From Maratus speciosus (taxonomy: Eukaryota; Arthropoda; Arachnida; Araneae; Salticidae), in NCBI GenBank assembly GCA_963932465.1, contig OZ010789.1, positions 595,707,581 to 595,771,580 of the forward strand: a stretch of DNA of 64,000 nucleotides, written 5' to 3'. The notes below the pieces were generated by a model. It saw nothing but the letters and a program-made list of their open reading frames with translations, searched no databases and was not told the origin of the DNA. Made by a program: the position numbers and the translations under genes. Below, piece after piece: positions 36,072 to 49,163 of the stretch (within the stretch, counting starts at the first letter, position 1; each line of letters starts with the position of its first letter).

Positions 36072-36584
36072 ATAATTATTTCCAATGTAGCTTTTCGGAG
36101 AATAAACAATGTCAAAGAGATGTTTCAGGTCAGCCAGTAAAAACTCAGATTATTTGTATTTACAACTTTATTACGCTATGAGGAGGATTTCGTTGCAAAC
36201 ACTGTTAAACATCTCCAGTAAACTGTACATTCACTGACAATATTTGTAGAAAACGGTTACATAACCTTAATTTATCTTTATTCTAAACATAATAGGTTTA
36301 ATATTAAGGTCAGATATACTTTGTAATATGTTCAAGTAACCGTTTTCTTCAAAAAAGTTCGAATGAATGGTGAGTTTGATGCATATTTTTAACAGTGCAG
36401 TAAACAATTGCTCCATGTTAAAACATTGTTCAAGAAAGCATAAACAAAGATGATTTCAGATACTAATGTTATTTTTTTTTATGTTCACGTCATCTTCTTT
36501 GATGTAAAATGTTACATATTAAAAAATATATATCAAAATTAATTTATCGATATGGCGTCTGGAAAACTCAGTACTCGAATTTAA

Positions 36585-37099
36585 CCTCTTCTGTCCCTGG
36601 GATCCCTTACGGTGACATTTGTTCTTTTCCATATAAAAACTAAAATGTCCGATTTTTTTTTTTACATTTTCAAGGCACTTCTTAACAGCTGAATGTTTTT
36701 TTACTGAATGTTTTCCAGCATCTAATCTGATTCCTACATAAAATAAATGTTATTTTCATCTGAGTTTGCGAAATGCCTAAAAATGCCCAAAAGGCAATAT
36801 GACCAAGAAAGTGATTAACTTAAATATTTTTCAATAAAACATTTTGAGGTTATGTAGATTATTTACTTGTTTAAAGCTCTTAAATTTGTGATTGCGTTAA
36901 TTTCGGTTAATGGTTATTAAATTGATGTTTCTAAAGAAGTTTTTAGTTTTAGATCCATATATTTGAACCTAAATTACTAAGCCCCTCAAGGATCAATTTC
37001 AGAAAAGATATCTTTCTCTCATTTAAGATATCATTTTGTTTGAAAAAAAAACAATGAATAAGTATTTGTATTATTATTTTAGTTTCGGAACTGAAGAGG
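36585..37099. mobile_element. TTAA-flanked element 2
   Basis: 515 bp between TTAA at 36581-36584 and 37100-37103. The ends are CCTCTTCTGTCCC and the inverse of CCTCTTCAGTTCC. Non-coding, piggyBac-like by target site. Confidence 0.72.
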
Positions 37100-37479
37100 T
37101 TAAAATTCAGCTTTATAATTCAAAATTTTATATTACCTGCTATTCAATAGTTAAGCAACAAAGTTAAACTAGTTGGATGTGTCAATCCTAACACTTTCTT
37201 CTATTTCATACATTTTAATATTTCAAAATGTTGTTACAGATTTCAATATTTCATTTTTAATAGTTCAATACTACATCATCTTTGACATTAATTTTAAATT
37301 TCTGTTTCAGTCAATTAATCGGAGTGAAAACGAGTTAATCTCGACCATGATATTTATTAAAATCAATAATTTTTCGTTATTTTGTTGTATATCAGCTGTT
37401 CGGGAATAGTTGGCTCATCAGGATGGGAAGTTCCCGCCAATTCCCGAGCCGCCGGTGTACTATAAAAAACGAAAAATCA

Positions 37480-37932
37480 GTAAATTACACAAAAATTGCT
37501 ATTATAAAGCCCCTTTTCGGTGAATTTTTTTCAAATTTACAAAAAACCTTCTTGCCATGGTCAAAAATATACACGAAAACTTATGTTCAATTCTATGCAT
37601 AACTTCATACACTTTTCGATGGTACAATATTGAAATTGGTTCAAAAGTGCTATTACACAGCCCCCTTCCGGCGGAATTTTTCCAAATTCAGGGACCACCT
37701 TTTTGCCATGGCCAAAAGCCTACATAAAAAAATTTGGTTCAATTCTATGCTGAACTTCATACACTTTTCGATGGTACAATATCGAAAATGGTACAAAATC
37801 GCAATTACAGCGCCCCCTCCCGGCGGATTTTTTCCAAATTAAGGGAGGACCTGCTTGCGAAACCCAAAAACTTAAAGAAAAAATTTGGTTCAATTCTATG
37901 CATAACTTCATACACTTTTTGATGGTACAATG
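37480..37932. repeat. ~150-bp tandem repeat, three units
   Basis: Each unit ends CATACACTTTTCGATGGTAC (a near match in the third), with ends near 37626, 37780 and 37930. Units share TTCAATTCTATGC, a CCCCCT-CCGGCGGA-TTTTTCC segment and TTGCCATGG in the first two. No coding role is evident. Confidence 0.85.
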
Positions 37933-38648
37933 GCGACACACATACTCACGGGCATTTTCTTTAAACATGTTTTTTGGGATCTCTGACACCTAAAACGTGT
38001 AAATCCGTCGAAACCCAGAAGTCCAAAAAACTTCGATTACAATACTTTATTGTATTGAAGACAGAGGAAAGTAAAACATCGGATAACATGAAAATTAATT
38101 ATTTGTATTAGTATTGTAATTATTAACAAATTCACAAATTGTAGTGTTCAATAAAATTCACTGATCTAGAGATGCGCACAGAAAATAGTAAATAAACCAT
38201 TAGAATATACAAGTATCATAAAAAATAGGGATTTTGACGTAATGACATCTACTGGTAAAAAGACAGGTGCAGGGACATTCCAAACGAAGAACCCCGAGTA
38301 AGATCATTCTATATAGGTTTACAAATTTTATAGAAATCACCGCTAAAAATCTTCGCCGATGGGGAGAACCGCGGTAAAATCTGCTTGATGGAACATCCCA
38401 TTTTTATAAAATAAAATGAAGGTTGCATAATGCTATCCATCACCTACAAAAATTCGATTTTATGCTGACTTATTTACAGTACCTACAACATATGAGCATT
38501 ACAAAAACGTTGAGTACTTATAAGTTTAGTGTTTAAAACTAAATAATTTAATGCGAAAATATCATTTACAGATGTTAATGTCATTAAAGTTTTAACTGAA
38601 TATACGTAATATACTACTGTTAACTATGTATTATGAAAAGCAAATTAA

Positions 38649-38853
38649 CCCCTTGAGGGGCGGTGGGATATATGTTTTATCCCACCTACGATTAATGAAG
38701 ATTTGCACAGGAAAAATTTTGTTAAATTTTACTTTTCTAACTTTGGTGGAAATAAGTCCCAAAATTGCTTTTCCTTATGTTGCAATAAATCTTTTTGCAG
38801 ATTCCGGTGTGAATTAGACATTACAGAAACGCAATTACTTGCCCCTCAAGGGG
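38649..38853. mobile_element. TTAA-flanked MITE 3
   Basis: 205 bp with perfect 13-bp inverted ends CCCCTTGAGGGGC / GCCCCTCAAGGGG, flanked by TTAA at 38645-38648 and 38854-38857. The ends are themselves hairpins. The short plus-strand frame across it is incidental. Confidence 0.88.
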
Positions 38854-38857
38854 TTAA

Positions 38858-40593
38858 TAAGTAGAATGATGTCATTTGCACAAATAGATAACCTTTTAAG
38901 ACAATGGATGAAAATACTTCCATACGCGAATACTAGAAATACAGTATAAAATGCGGTGATGTCATTTACTGAAATAACAAGTGGAATTAAGAATAACAAA
39001 TATTAACTCAAAATATACTGCATAAAACAATGTACTTCAAATAATATTTACAATAGCATAGAAATATTCCGGTACAAAGATACAGATTAAAATTCTCGTT
39101 AAAAATGCAAAAGTAAAGAAGGAAATATCATGTTTAAAAAGTTCGACTATAAACTGAAAAATTAGTGGCAAAATAAAGAGCAATAAAAGGAAAAAGAATA
39201 AAATATATAAATAATAATAACAAAATGAAGAGTGGCAAAATCATATGTAGTATTTGCCGAAAACAAAATATACACGTGCTCATCAAAATAGAGATGATGG
39301 TTTTGAAAAAGATGTTGCATTTCTTTATTCCGATGTACTCGTAAACATTCGATAAAATTTCGGATAAGACTGGACAATGTATGATGTATGCCAATCAATC
39401 ACAAGGAAACGTGTGGCTATGAATTTTGTCATAGTAATAAGGTATCAATATGCATTATAATACATTATATAGTGATTTGGAAAGTAGTCATCAGACAAAT
39501 GAAAGTGTCATATCGCACCCAATTTTTTATATGTATAACTGGAAAGTGTCCAGATTAGTGCGGAATAAAATTAGAAATCTAAGTTGTTCAGAATATTTGG
39601 TAAAATTATTAAAAGAAAATTCAACTCGAAGTTACCCAAATCTGCTATATTTGTAATTTTGAAAATGTTTCAGCCCTGCTTTTAAATATCCATTAATTCG
39701 TTTCTATCGACTACTGTATGGCATCCGCGCTCCAATTGAAATAAATTAACTTGTTGTGCAGGATAAAAAGGCTAGGATTTCAGAGATAATATTAATTTGA
39801 ATTTAATAGAGCATTGAAAAGGAGTTAATATCAAATAATAGCAGAAATCACTTAACACAACCGTAGTGCAGCAATTAATTTGTGCTAACAAAAGGACATT
39901 GAATAGTAACTAAAATCGGTTTTTCATGTATAATTTGAAACGAAAATTAAGAAACCTCTCTTGGTTTGAATACGGCGAAGTGAGAGTTCGTTAAGGGAAA
40001 AGATCCTGATTCTTACAGCAGCTTTGCTAAAATTTATTGCGTTGATTATAGTACAGTGTACGAGATTTTATTATTTTTTTTCTTTTTCTCAAAAGTCTAG
40101 AAAAGTTGAATTCTGCTTTTTCAAATTTTAGTGTCGCACCTAATGAAGAAAAAATATGTATATAAATATTAATAGTAGAAGACATATTTCAGTTTTAAGA
40201 CTTAAAATGCATTTTATTTTAGATAAAATGACGACATTTGCATCCGCTGAAACATTCCACATTTACAATCTAGTCCTAAACAACATGCATAAAAAAGTAT
40301 GCATAGGGTGTCACTATCGCCGAATAATACACAAACCCAGCAAAAACGATGTCGCCATTCATGAAACTCGACACCAATATTGGGTATCTAATAATTCATA
40401 TGCCTTCAGGAGTTTCTAACATTAACATGGATACTGAAAATTAAATATATTTTATAATAGCTCCATTTTTATCAGAAATCATTCATTTACATTTATTACG
40501 GGAAATCATATTACACTCGGGTTAATAAGATTTGCATTATTTCAGCTTTTCGGTACGAATGAAGAAAATAAGTCAAGCAAATTTTCTTTATAA
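38858..40593. other. AT-rich, no recognised gene or repeat
   Basis: Short open frames at 39134-39398, 39450-39656 and 40156-40419 are AT-rich and match no family I know. Confidence 0.55.
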
Positions 40594-42021
40594 CTAGGGG
40601 GCTCGGCCCCCTACGAGCTATGCTCGACAACCCCTGCCCAGACACCGCAGACTCTAAATGCACGCTAATTTGATCGGCTTTAAAAAGATTTCGAAAGATT
40701 GAATTATAATTTAAAAAAACAGTGGCGATCTCCCTATAAACGAATTTCTATTCATTTCTCTTTGATTGCGGAATTTTAACGCCAAATCCGCTGCGGTACT
40801 ACTTGATTATCCCGTCGACCAATTTCGCCAAATTATATAAATCGCCAAATCACTCGCCAAATTATACAAATTGACATAATTTTTATTTTAAATAACGAAA
40901 GAACAAATAAATTCGTACAACATTAATAAAAATACAAATAAAACGTCGAAATAAAAACAACTTGATGACGTAGACACGTGTAACAACAATTCAAATTAAG
41001 CTAATTATAAAAGGAATTAAGTAAACAGAGTCTTTGTCTCCTGGTATTTTTTAACAAAGCGAAAAAAAAGTTCTTTTAAATGAGACATTTTAAATTAATC
41101 GTTTTTAATCTGACATAATTTTTACCAAGCTATTCTTTCTCTTTTAAATATTCACGTGTAAATACTTTTTTTTAGAAATGAAATATTATTTGCGCTTTCC
41201 TAACAAAAATAGTTGAAAAGATCCTCTCAAAATATTAAATAAATGTCTAGCGCAATTTCTAAATTTAAACTTTTTTGCAATATTATTTTGTGTTTATTTT
41301 ATGTAAGAACTATAATGTGACATAAATATGACGTAATTTCTCCTAAGACTTCTAACGCATGTTAATGAATTTATTATTTTACAATATCCTTTCTCTTTTA
41401 AAATTCACTTGTATACTTTTTATGACGTAATTTTTAATAAGTTCCTGCTTTTTATACTTAATTATTTAATTGAAATTTGAAAGTTTTTTCCTCTTTATAA
41501 TAGTCACGTGTAAATAAATTTTTAAATTGAAGCAAACATTATTGTTTGCGCTTTTTATACAGTTGGCAACAGTTTAAATTAGTACAATTTTCTGAAATCT
41601 GTAAAAAATATCTCTAGAAATGCTGAAAATTTGAATTTAAAATAGAAATAAAACCTAAAAAAACGAGTCAAAATGAAAAAAATTAATGCAATCTGCACTC
41701 CGGCAAATTCTATCGCATAAAATGATCTAAAAATGATTACACTTCCATGTATAGTTTTTGCTGCTATAAAACTTTTTTAGTGGAACGATTTTGTCCAACT
41801 TTAGCATTAAATATCTCTTAAAATAATTCTTCGATTTGAAAACTGTCTGCATCAGCGTGTTTATCAAACATTTCCGTATAAAACCACCGATTTTCATATT
41901 TTTGTATGCATTATTTTTCTTAATATTAACGAAGAAAGACCTCCGGTTACAAAAAATTCAAAACCGGCGGCGGCGGCGGCGGCAGTGACAGCGGTAGTTA
42001 CTTTTTTTTAGAATAGAGAGA
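40594..42021 (-). mobile_element. GC-stem Helitron, copy A (minus strand)
   Basis: On the minus strand it starts TCTCTCTATTCTAAAAAAAA and ends GGGGGC-CGA-GCCCCCTAG, a strong terminal hairpin with CTAG. It lies exactly between A and T (T at 42022, A at 40593 on the plus strand). A (CCG)n tract follows the 5' end (41964-41985 on the plus strand). There is no Rep/helicase; it is 1428 bp and non-autonomous. It carries a MITE-B fragment at about 40795-40985. Confidence 0.85.
40795..40985 (+). mobile_element. Truncated MITE-B carried by Helitron copy A
   Basis: It starts GGTACTACTTGATTATCCCG and matches the left ~190 bp of the MITE-B at 21284, through GACGTAGACACGTGTA. The second MITE end is missing. 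Confidence 0.8.
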
Positions 42022-45000
42022 TACATTTCTATAGCAGACGATATCCTTGTCATAGCAAGTAGCTTAATTACGATATGTTTTCAGTTGTTATGAGAAAATG
42101 GCAACAAAAAGATAATCTACTATTTTCAAATTTAGTTTCTACAGAAATAAAGTGCTTTCGTTGCCTTCATTACGGAAATGGAATTAAAAATTACAAATAA
42201 ATATATATATATATATATATATAAAGAATAAATTGAGATGCAGTTAAAAAAATAAAAATTGCATTTTAAAGTATTTTTTTCTCCTATACGACGATGTAAA
42301 AATGAAAAATATGTGATGTTTAGAATTTAAAAAAATTGCAGTAAATTATTTTTATTTCATCGTAGATTGCTGCTGCTTCACTGATAGATGCTGTATAGAT
42401 ACACCTGCTTCGTTTTACGGGTGGCTTACGGTTAAATGTAGTGTTATTTTTCAGTGACAATATTTTAATAGTTTTTTGAAAGAAATAGCATATCGCTGGA
42501 TAAAGAAAGAAAAAAAAAGTGAGAAAAAGAAAGAAAATAAATCCTAAACATTTAATGAAATATATTTTTTAATTGAATGGTACATAATTTATTGAATGCT
42601 TTATGAAATTTCTTTGACACAGTTTAATTGAAATGTAAAATTTAAAATAGTATAATGGTTACTAAAAACATGCTACTATTTTAAAGGACATTTTAAAACG
42701 AAAAGATTTTCTTTCCATAATTTATTCAATTTCTAAGTTAGAAAATCGTCACATGGGCACCATAAAATTTATTACCTAAGTTCTTGAAAGTTTAAATCTA
42801 GAGGGAGCGCATTTGAAGATTATGTTACATTTTCTGGTGAAATGTTTCAGAATAGGATTCTTTTCTCGCATTCTTTAAGAAAATAAATGGTTCTTCACTC
42901 AAACTTACAAAATAATGGTACTTTAATACGCTCTCCTTTCCTTAAAAGTATATTAAAATGTAGTTTTTCTCTGAATTTTACTTCATTTAAAAGATTTATG
43001 AAGATACGTTAAGCACATTTAAATTACATTTTTGTCCCCAGAAGGTAACAATGATATTTATTTGAAATGAATAGAATTTTATGATATTTTTTAGGCTTTA
43101 TTTTTATATTCAATTTTAAATTTTGTTTAAAGGTTATATTTAAAATTTAAATTATATAATAACTATAGTTTGAACGAAACATTACAATTTAAATAAATTT
43201 AAAATTTAATCCTTAATAGACAAAATAACATCGTGTTCTTTGAACATCTTTTAAAAAAAAAACATCGTGTTTTACATTACGCAAAGACATAGTTTTATAT
43301 TGTGTTTGTATTTTAGTAGTTATTATTTATTTATTGCTGAATTTTTATGAATAGTTCTTGTATAACGTAATTGGTTGCTGTTTCGATCTTCTAAATATTG
43401 TTTTTCTCTCTCTCTATAAAAAAAAAAAAAAACTAAGTTGTACAAATTTATCTTCATAGTCCCAACACGTTAACAGATATAGAGCATTTTTTAAAACTTT
43501 AAATACCATGCGTATGCAATTCTGCTATCAATTCTAAATTAAGGGATCGCTGGAGTCTTAATTTTCCACTGAAGGTGCATTTTATCATCATGTCACATTT
43601 AATTTTATTTCCGATTCCCCATGAAACTCAAATGCATAAAATTTTTACCATTGATAGTTCTAGACTACTAGCAGTTCTATGTAGCACAATTATTTCAATA
43701 TTCTGCAACTTATATTCATTACCTTTCTTAATGTTTTTTTTTTTTTTTTTTTAAGTTTAAAATAACTTTTTTACCTGCATCTACTGCGCGCAAGATTGTA
43801 GCGAAACTGTTCGTTCTAGAGTCCTAAATAATATTGATAATGATGTAAAACTAATATACTTTGAACGTATACTTCAATCTTAAGCAATCTAAAACTTATT
43901 TTCTTTAAATATAAATTTAAATTATAAAATTTTGAAAAAAAAAATCATTTTTGTTTAAAAAATGCTAATTTTAAGTATTTTATACTAAACTGTATTAGTA
44001 AATTTGACGTATGATTTTTTCATTGGATAAAAGCGAATACATAGTTTTGTACAAATTGGTTTATTAGTTCTTGAGAAATGTTGCGAGCAATGAATGCAAG
44101 TCAAAAAAATAATTTTAAATCTTTTCTCAATATTAAACATTTTTAAAGGTGTAAAATAATAGTTATAGAACATCGAAATAATTATGCTACACAGAAAAGA
44201 TATTAGGCTGTCAGTTGCAAAAATGTTACGTATTTCTATTTTATAGGGAACGATAAATAAAATGAAATTTGACACTATGTTAAATCGCGATATAAAATAG
44301 GTAAGATTCCTGAAACCGTTTAAAAAATATTTTTCTAAAACTATTTTCACCAAATTAATAACAAAAAATAGAATAACTGTTTTAAGAAACTTTTCACGAG
44401 AACAATTTGTTTGAAATAAAATAAAGATGATTATGGAGCAAGGAATTTCCATCGTTTGTTGTATAAAGTTTATTTTGTAGTTAGTTGAACATGATATAAA
44501 TATTACATAAATATATACCATCTAAAACAATATTTAAACTATTGCCATTAAATATGTACCATACGTATGGGAAAATATTGGAATGTACACAGTGCAGAAC
44601 GTGGACTATAGTACTATGTGTTGATCGTTGAAAAATCTTTTCTGATTATCAAAATACTGTTTTTCAGCTTATAAATTAGGCACAACTGCAATGAATAATG
44701 TAATGGAATGATTACTATTTATACATTCCTTATTAGGTTACTTTAACTTCTCCATCAATAATAGTTTTTATATGTCAAAATATTTATTTTATTGTTGATT
44801 TATTTCGAGAGTATTTTATTTATATAAAATTATATTTGTTTCTACATAATTAATAACGTACTACTAGCCTACATTATTATGTGGCATTGTAATTGAAAAT
44901 AAAATCGGCTAGCGCTTTTCCGATAATTAATTATAAAGTAAAAGGAGTAAAAAACTTTGTTATAAGCATTTAATAGTTATCTTAAAAACCATGCCCATTT

Positions 45001-45579
45001 CCATAACTCCAATTCCTGTAGTTCGAAAAAAGTTCCGATACAATATGCGTATTTGGCGTGTGTCCGGGGGCTATTTCAATCATAATTTGAAGTAATAAGA
45101 TGAATTTGATTAAAATATTTAGTTAAAAAATATATGAACATATAGGTATATATATTGATTAATTGTATATATTACTTAAATAATGCGACAAAAATCAATT
45201 CTACGATTCTACATTACAAATAATATGTCTAAAAAATATGGATATGACGTTATAACAACATAGGACGAAGTATTATGCACAAAAAGCCCATGCTCGAAAA
45301 TTAAGTACAAAATAGCCTTTCTGAATCCCAAGCAAATAAGATTCAATATGAAACGGAATTAAGAGGATAGAAAGAAAGGCAATTTTTACAGAGATTCGGT
45401 TTACATATTAGCCCATTATTTACAGAATTATTTATGAAGAAATTGCTTCATCTCAATATTTATCTTCTTTAATATCAAAATATATACTGGAATTTTTAAA
45501 TAATAATAATAATGTGAAATTTAGATAAGTTTTTTCTTAAAACTGATTAATTAAATCGGTAATTATAACTCTTTTATGT
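42022..45579. other. AT-rich spacer between the two Helitron copies
   Basis: It contains (TA)n at 42200-42224 and T/A runs near 43424 and 43734. A 178-codon minus-strand frame (44521-43985) is hydrophobic and AT-rich. It has no recognised family, so it could be chance or a decayed membrane-protein exon. Confidence 0.5.
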
Positions 45580-46046
45580 AAAATATTTACAAGATAATCA
45601 GACTAATTAACCCTAAATATTCTTATGGAACTATCACAATTCTTATATAAACAATGTATTTAAATTTATTATGATCATATCTGTAAATGGAAAGTGCTTT
45701 GCAGTTGAAACTTCTCAATGTAATTTTTTTAGAAAAAGAAAAATATTACAAGATAATCAGACTAATTAACCCTAAATATTCTTATGGAACTATCACAATT
45801 CTTATATAAACAATGTACTTAAATTTATTATGATCATATCTGTAAATGGAAAGTGCTTTGCAGTTGAAACTTTTTCATGTAATTTTTTTTTAGAAAAAGA
45901 AAAATATTACAAGATAAACAGACTAATTAACCATAAATATTCTTATGGAACTATCACAATTCTTATATAAACAATGTATTTAAATTTATTATGATCATAT
46001 CTGTAAATGGAAAGTGCTTTGCAGTTGAAACTTTTTCATGTAATTT
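45580..46046 (+). repeat. ~160-bp tandem repeat, units 1-3
   Basis: ACAAGATAATCAGACTAATT (ACAAGATAAACAG in the third) recurs at 45589, 45748 and 45909, spacing 159 and 161 bp, with over 95% identity by eye. Unit 3 is cut at the T-run at 46047 by the Helitron insertion. Confidence 0.92.
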
Positions 46047-47511
46047 TCTCTCTATTCTAAAAAAAAGTAACTACCGCTGTCACCGCCGCCGCCGCCGCCG
46101 CCGGTTTTGAATTTTTTGTGACCGGAGGTCTTTCTTCGTTAATATTAAGAAAAATAATGCATACAAAAATATGAAAATCGGTAGTATTATACAGAAATGT
46201 TTGATAAACACGCTGATGTAGACAGTTTTCAGATCGAAGGATTATTTTAAGAGATATTTAATGCTAAAGTTGGACAAAATCGTTCCACTAAAAAAGTTTT
46301 ATAGGAGCAAAAACTGTTCATAGGAATTTAATCATTTTTAGATCATTTTATGCGTTAGAATTTGCCGGAGTGCAGATTGCATTAATTTTTTTATTTTGAC
46401 TAATTTTTTGAGGTTTTATTTCTATTTTAAATTCAGATTTTCAGCATTTCTAGAGATATTTTTAACAGATTTTAGAAAGTGATATTAATTTAAACTGTTG
46501 CCAACTGTATAAACAGCGGAAGCAATAATGTTTTCTTCAAAAAAAATATATATATTTATACGTGTAAATAAATTAAAAATTTATTTACACGTGACTATTA
46601 TAAACAGAAAAAAACATTTGGAATTAGAATTAAATAATTATGTACAAAAAGCAGGAACTTATTAAAAATTATGTCATAAAAACTATAATTTCACGTGAAT
46701 TTTAAGAGAGAAAGGAATTTGTAAAGCAATAAATTTATTAACATGCGTTAGAAGTCTTAAATAGGAGAAATTACGTCATATTTACGTCACATTACAGTTA
46801 TTACATAAAATGAACACAAAATAATATTGCAAAACGGTTTAAACTTAGAAATTGCGCTAGGCATTTATTTGATATTTTAAGAGGATACATTTCAACTATT
46901 TTTGTTAGGAAAGCGCAAATAATATTTAATTTCTAACACAAATATTTTCACGTGAATATTAAAAAGAGAAAGAATAGTTTGGTCAAAATTACGTCAGATT
47001 AAAAACGATTAATTTAAAATGTCTCATTTAAAAGAACTTTCTTTTCACTTTGTTAAAAAATACCAGGAGACAAAGACTCTGTTTACTTAATTCCTTTTAT
47101 ATTAGCTTATTTTGAAATGTTGTTACACGTGTCTACGTCATCAAGTTAGTTTTATTTCGACGTTTTATTTGTATTTTTATTAATGTCGTACTATTTTATT
47201 TGTTTTTTCGTCATTTAAAATAAAAATTATGTCAATTTGTATAATTTGGCGAGTAGTTTGGCGATTTATATAATTTGGCGAAATTGGTCGACGGGATAAT
47301 CAAGTAGTACCGCAACGGATTTGGCGTTATATTTCCCCAATCAAAGAGAAATGAATAGAAATCCGTTTATAGAGAGATCGCCACTGTTTTTCAAATTATA
47401 ATTCAATCTTTCGAAATCTTTTTAAAGCCGATCAAATTAGCGTGCATTTAGAGTCTACGGTGTCTGGACGGGGGTTGGCGAGCGTAGCTCGTAGGGGGCC
47501 GAGCCCCCTAG
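46047..47511 (+). mobile_element. GC-stem Helitron, copy B (plus strand)
   Basis: 1465 bp, TCTCTCTATTCT to GCCCCCTAG, followed by T. It is nearly the reverse complement of copy A along its full length, including the CCG tract at 46083-46102 and the MITE-B fragment at about 47126-47311. It interrupts the 160-bp tandem repeat within a T-run, so both insertion edges are well defined. It carries an extra palindrome, GTGTAAATAAATT / AATTTATTTACAC-like, at 46560-46592. Non-autonomous. Confidence 0.88.
47126..47311 (-). mobile_element. Truncated MITE-B carried by Helitron copy B
   Basis: It ends AAGTAGTACC and contains TGGTCGACGGGATAATC, the inverse of the fragment in copy A. The truncation point is the same in both copies. 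Confidence 0.8.
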
Positions 47512-47690
47512 TGTTAGAAAAAGAAAAATATTACAAGATAATCAGACTAATTAACCCTAAATATTCTTATGGAACTATCACAATTCTTATATAAATAATG
47601 TATTTAAATTTATTATGATCATATCTGTAAATGGAAAGTGCTTTGCAGTAGAAACTTTTTCATGTAATTTTTTTAGAAAAAGAAAAACTC
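47512..47690 (+). repeat. ~160-bp tandem repeat, unit 4
   Basis: ACAAGATAATCAGACTAATT is at 47533, and the unit runs to TTTTTTAGAAAAAG. It continues the array interrupted at 46047. Confidence 0.9.
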
Positions 47691-47949
47691 TCTAAATTTG
47701 ATCGAACAGAGTATTTTGGGTGGAAAGAAAAATATACTTTCAATTATACACAGAGTAAAACTAATTTACATTAAATTTTCTTCAATGGGATTACAAGTAC
47801 CTTCAGTGCATAAAGGGTTAAGGTGGTACACGAAAAAAATATGTATATATTTCCTCGTTTGACAATGCGATACATCCTGACAGCTTTTCTGACTCAATTT
47901 TAAACATGAGTGTTTAAGCAATTTATAATGTAGTAATATATCAATATTC

Positions 47950-49163
47950 GGTATGACGGGGTCCCATCTCCCGGTCCTAGGCACGTACAGGCCCATATGT
48001 CCCTGCTCGGGACGACCCGGAGGCCAAACTCGCGACTCGTTCCGAAGGTCGCCACCAGAAATGACCCGCCAAGTCCGCCCCTCACAAAAACCCCGGCCAA
48101 ACCGGCGCGCTGCCCAGCGCAAGTCACGCCGGTTATTCCCAAAAGAGAGATGAATTGGTCGCATACGACAATCCTCACTACCCAGATAGAAGATCCAAAT
48201 GGTCCCTTCTCTTGGTTCCCGACCCGGTACGCCTCGACAACCCGCAGTAACCGAACACCTAAAAAAAACAGTCGGGCCCACGAACCTACATGAGGTTTCC
48301 CGAGCTGGAGTTACTTTACGGAGGGCTCTCAAGATCAAATACAATTTTCCGGCAAATAAATTTTTGCGAGTCAACCGATAGAAGAGAGATGTGTCCCTAT
48401 CTAAAAAGCCGCGGAGGGATTGGGAAAATCTCGACTGACGTAACAGATAACGCCTCGTTCAGGGGATCATGAAGGCGCCTTTAGCGGACCCCGAGGAGAC
48501 AAGAGAACTCCTCCTCTGACGACAAATTCATTGCCTCGCTAGGGGTTTTCGCCCAATCTCTCCGTTTAACCTGCGGAACCCCTCACTGCTCGACGCTGGG
48601 AGTCAAGAGAGACCTAACTAGGTGCCTTTAGCGATCCCCGGAGGGCACGGGAAGTTCCTCCTAGACGGGAAAGATCCGCCTCGCTAGGAGGTTGGAGGGT
48701 CGGTAGTCCCGCCGTTCCCCCACAACTCGACTCCATCCAAGGGTGGAGAAGCCGCGAGAGATTGGGAAAAGCCCGGCCCCGCAACCTTACCTCACGGACG
48801 TCGAGGGTACGCAAGCACGAATGCTCCTGACACCGTGCAGTGACCGACCGCTACCTGTTAGTTGCGTTCGAAAGTTAGGTTGTGGCACCGGTACATCCTC
48901 ATCACTGGGCGAGGCAACCTCCAGTAGCGCACAAACACGCAAGACCTAAGTCGGACCAAGAGTTCACCCGAGGTTCGAAGCACCTCCGCGATAGTCGGCG
49001 AGCCTCCGGCCCGGTTCCATGCGGAGATAGTGTTCAATGGCGGACCAACACACCGACCCCTCCCAGGGCACGACATCTAGCAACAAGAGCCACACTAGCC
49101 TCCCTCTGCGACCACTCCCTGGTCGACGAGGGCACCACCAATCTCTAACCACCTTAGGGTCGG
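47950..49163 (-). mobile_element. GC-rich retroelement, copy 1 (5'-truncated)
   Basis: 1214 bp of GC-rich sequence in AT-rich surroundings, flanked by CAATATTC at 47942-47949 and 49164-49171. Its reverse complement follows 58971-60110 of copy 2, sharing TGCGCTGGGCAGCG, TGAACTCTTGGTCCGA and GGGCCGGAGGCTCGCCG. It lacks the first ~550 bp of copy 2. The 3' end (minus strand) is GAGATGGGACCCCGTCAT, with no A-tail. A ~150-bp internal duplication includes GGCGCCTTTAGCGGACCCCG and AGGTGCCTTTAGCGATCCCC. Open frames, the longest 202 codons, have no recognised domains and are not kept between copies. Confidence 0.82.

Noticed and set aside
40594..47511. Single 6.9-kb transposon with 1.45-kb terminal inverted repeats
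   Set aside because: Each arm has complete Helitron termini and its own insertion site, and the right arm interrupts a tandem array, so they are two insertions.
45580..47690. CRISPR-like array from the 160-bp repeats
   Set aside because: Units are adjacent with no spacers, too long, and eukaryotic satellite-like.
47766..48374. 202-codon minus-strand frame in the GC-rich element
   Set aside because: GC-rich DNA has few stops. The frame is not kept in copy 2, has no domain, and runs out into AT-rich flanking DNA.
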